A stretch of DNA of 6,565 nucleotides from Chloroflexota bacterium (GTDB lineage: Bacteria > Chloroflexota > Dormibacteria > CF-121): NCBI GenBank assembly GCA_005882525.1, contig VBGO01000164.1:1718-8282 (forward strand), written 5' to 3'. Numbering within the stretch: the first letter of the stretch is position 1; each line of letters begins with the position of its first letter. The notes beneath the pieces were generated by a model. It searched no databases. It saw only the letters and a list, made by a program, of their open reading frames with translations, and had not been told where the DNA came from. This document shows positions 5,488 to 6,565 of this stretch, in pieces. The position numbers and the translations under genes are program-made.

Positions 5488-6396
5488 ATGGAGCACGCGC
5501 AGGCGCCGGGCTCGATCCGGCCCGATACGAAGGCCGGCGCGGCCCTCTACTCGGTCCTCGTGAACATCGTGCTGATCGGGGCCAAGCTGCTGGTCGGCCT
5601 GCTGACCGGCAGTGTCGCGATCCTCGCCGACGCGGCCCATTCCTTTCTGGATCTTTCGGCCAGCATCTTCGCCTACGCCGGCATCCGGACCGCGGCCAAG
5701 CCGGCCGACGAGGACCATGCCTTTGGCCATGCCAAAGCCGAGAACATTTCGAGCCTGATCCAGATGTTCCTGCTGGGCGCCACCTGCGTCGCGATTGTGA
5801 TCGAGTCGGTGCGCCGCCTGGTGGTGACGGCGCCGGTCCGGGTGGCCTGGTACTCCTTCGTCGTCGTGCTGGCCGCGATGCTGATCGATATCGTGGTGAG
5901 CCGATACCTACGCCGCATCGCCGTCGCCCACGGCGGTAGCGCCGCGCTCGAGGCGGACGCGCTCCACTTCGCCTCGGATCTGTGGGCATCCGTGGCCGTC
6001 CTGGCCGGCATCACCCTGGTCGCCGTCTTCGGTCTCCAGATCGCCGACCCGCTGGCCGGGATTGCGGTGGCTGCCATCATCGGAACCACGGCCATCGAAC
6101 AGGGTCGTCGCACCACCCAGGTCCTGCTCGACGCGATGCCCGACCGTCCGACTCTGACCGCCATCGAGCGGATCCTGGAGAGCGATCCGAAGCTCCACGG
6201 CTATCACGCCCTCCGGGCGCGCCAGGCCGGCAAGCACGTGCTGCTCGATGTCTCGGTGCACGTCGACGGCAGGCTATCCCTGGCGCAGGCGCACGAGGTG
6301 GGTCACGCGGTCTCGGAGCGGATCCGCCGAGAGCTGCCCATCGTCACCGACGCAGTTGTCCACGTCGAACCGGTCGACGACGAGGCCCACGGGTAG
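5488..6396 (+). CDS. Cation diffusion facilitator (CDF) family metal exporter, FieF/YiiP-like
   Basis: A 302-residue protein with the CDF layout: membrane segments at about 17-39, 42-66, 87-107, 119-139, 165-183 and 186-203, then a cytoplasmic domain (about 210-297). The transport site is predicted from H51 and D55 (HSFLD in segment 2) with H160 and D164 (HFASD in segment 5); His-Asp pairs on both sides favour Zn2+ (possibly Cd2+ or Co2+) rather than Mn2+. The loop DEDHAFGHAKAE (74-85) matches the second metal site of YiiP (D74, H77, H81). The C-terminal domain keeps histidines at 240, 258, 269 and 292, at places matching YiiP's regulatory zinc site, with E294 where YiiP has Asp. The protein should export divalent metal by proton exchange as a dimer. 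The frame is open far upstream, antisense to hisC, but ATG 5488 fits both the family N-terminus and the promoter with TATAGT seven bases before it. There is no Shine-Dalgarno site. Confidence 0.93.
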   Translation: MEHAQAPGSIRPDTKAGAALYSVLVNIVLIGAKLLVGLLTGSVAILADAAHSFLDLSASIFAYAGIRTAAKPADEDHAFGHAKAENISSLIQMFLLGATCVAIVIESVRRLVVTAPVRVAWYSFVVVLAAMLIDIVVSRYLRRIAVAHGGSAALEADALHFASDLWASVAVLAGITLVAVFGLQIADPLAGIAVAAIIGTTAIEQGRRTTQVLLDAMPDRPTLTAIERILESDPKLHGYHALRARQAGKHVLLDVSVHVDGRLSLAQAHEVGHAVSERIRRELPIVTDAVVHVEPVDDEAHG

Positions 6397-6413
6397 GGCT
6401 GGAGTCCCAGCCC
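6396..6413. terminator. Stem-loop between the convergent CDF and pilin genes
   Basis: GGGCTGG (6396-6402) and CCAGCCC (6407-6413) form a perfect seven-pair stem with loop AGTC, starting at the last base of the CDF stop codon and filling almost the whole 20-bp gap. Neither strand has a T run after it, so it is not a classical intrinsic terminator, but it may end or stabilise both transcripts. Confidence 0.45.
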
Positions 6414-6416
6414 CAG

Positions 6417-6565
6417 TTACGTCCCGAGTCCGCCGGAGATGTTGCAGAAGACGTTCTGCACCTGGTTGCCCAGCACGATCAGGACCACGATGACGATGAC
6501 CGCGATCAGGACCAGGATCAGAGCGTACTCGACCATACCCTGTCCTTCGGCGCGGGTGAGAGCGT
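6417..6565 (-). CDS. Flp/Fap-type pilin (class IVb), 5' end outside window
   Basis: The last 48 codons are present; the gene enters from the right edge and ends at TAA (6419-6417). Visible residues include RAEGQGMVEYALIL followed by an unbroken hydrophobic helix of about 20 residues (Leu/Ile/Val) and a short tail, NQVQNVFCNISGGLGT. The Gly followed by MVEY is the type IVb prepilin cleavage site with the Glu at position +3 that Flp pilins share, and the very short mature length (about 39 residues) fits this family. Such pilins are processed by a TadV-type peptidase and assembled by Tad machinery for adhesion or biofilm formation. No tad gene lies in this window; they may lie beyond the right edge. 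The single Cys in the tail (eighth residue after the helix) is unusual enough to note. Confidence 0.85.
   Translation of the reverse strand, partial: ALTRAEGQGMVEYALILVLIAVIVIVVLIVLGNQVQNVFCNISGGLGT

Noticed and set aside
6476..6514. Twelve-base direct repeat CGATCAGGACCA (6476-6487 and 6503-6514)
   Set aside because: It encodes repeated Leu-Val-Leu-Ile residues of the pilin helix and is explained by codon reuse.
1..6565. tRNA, rRNA, CRISPR repeats, transposase or att-site signatures
   Set aside because: None found by eye; coding density is high and the recognised genes fill the window.

Overview
This is a GC-rich bacterial window carrying seven protein genes packed tightly on both strands, with no RNA gene, insertion sequence, CRISPR array or phage gene visible. 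The combination of a LytR-CpsA-Psr (LCP) wall-ligase-type protein, a secreted GH25-like protein, a Flp-type pilin, Pro/Ser/Ala-rich linkers and starts lacking Shine-Dalgarno sequences with a -10-like box just upstream suggests a Terrabacteria lineage such as Chloroflexota, Candidatus Dormibacterota or Actinomycetota. That placement is inference; there is no marker gene to settle it.

Left part (1-3366, minus strand, read right to left): a secreted GH25-fold protein (3366-2626), then an LCP protein (2478-1462) whose stop codon overlaps the start of a membrane-anchored TolB-like beta-propeller (1465-365), then the 5' part of a secreted phosphoesterase of the acid phosphatase/phospholipase C family that runs off the left edge. 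All four products are exported or membrane anchored, so this is a cell-envelope block. Only the LCP/TolB-like pair is clearly one transcription unit; the phosphoesterase and the GH25-like gene each have their own promoter candidate.

Middle (3367-5487): a 184-bp divergent region separates the GH25-like gene from a plus-strand RDD-family membrane protein. It holds a good minus-strand promoter whose -35 box lies in the centre of a perfect 7+7 inverted repeat, which makes it a strong operator candidate. The RDD gene converges on a minus-strand histidinol-phosphate aminotransferase-like gene (hisC-like), and their stop codons overlap. The hisC-like gene is divergent from a plus-strand cation diffusion facilitator (CDF) transporter across only 30 bp.

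Right edge (6394-6565): a 7-bp stem-loop sits between the CDF gene and the 3' end of a convergent Flp/Fap pilin gene, which probably marks the end of a Tad pilus locus beyond the window.

The families are mostly recognisable and I do not see a clear new multi-gene system. The most useful leads are the operator-like inverted repeat at 3394-3414, the apparently leaderless promoters (best at 5451-5480), the LCP/TolB-like coupling, the six-cysteine GH25-like protein, and the RDD protein with an unassigned C-terminal domain.
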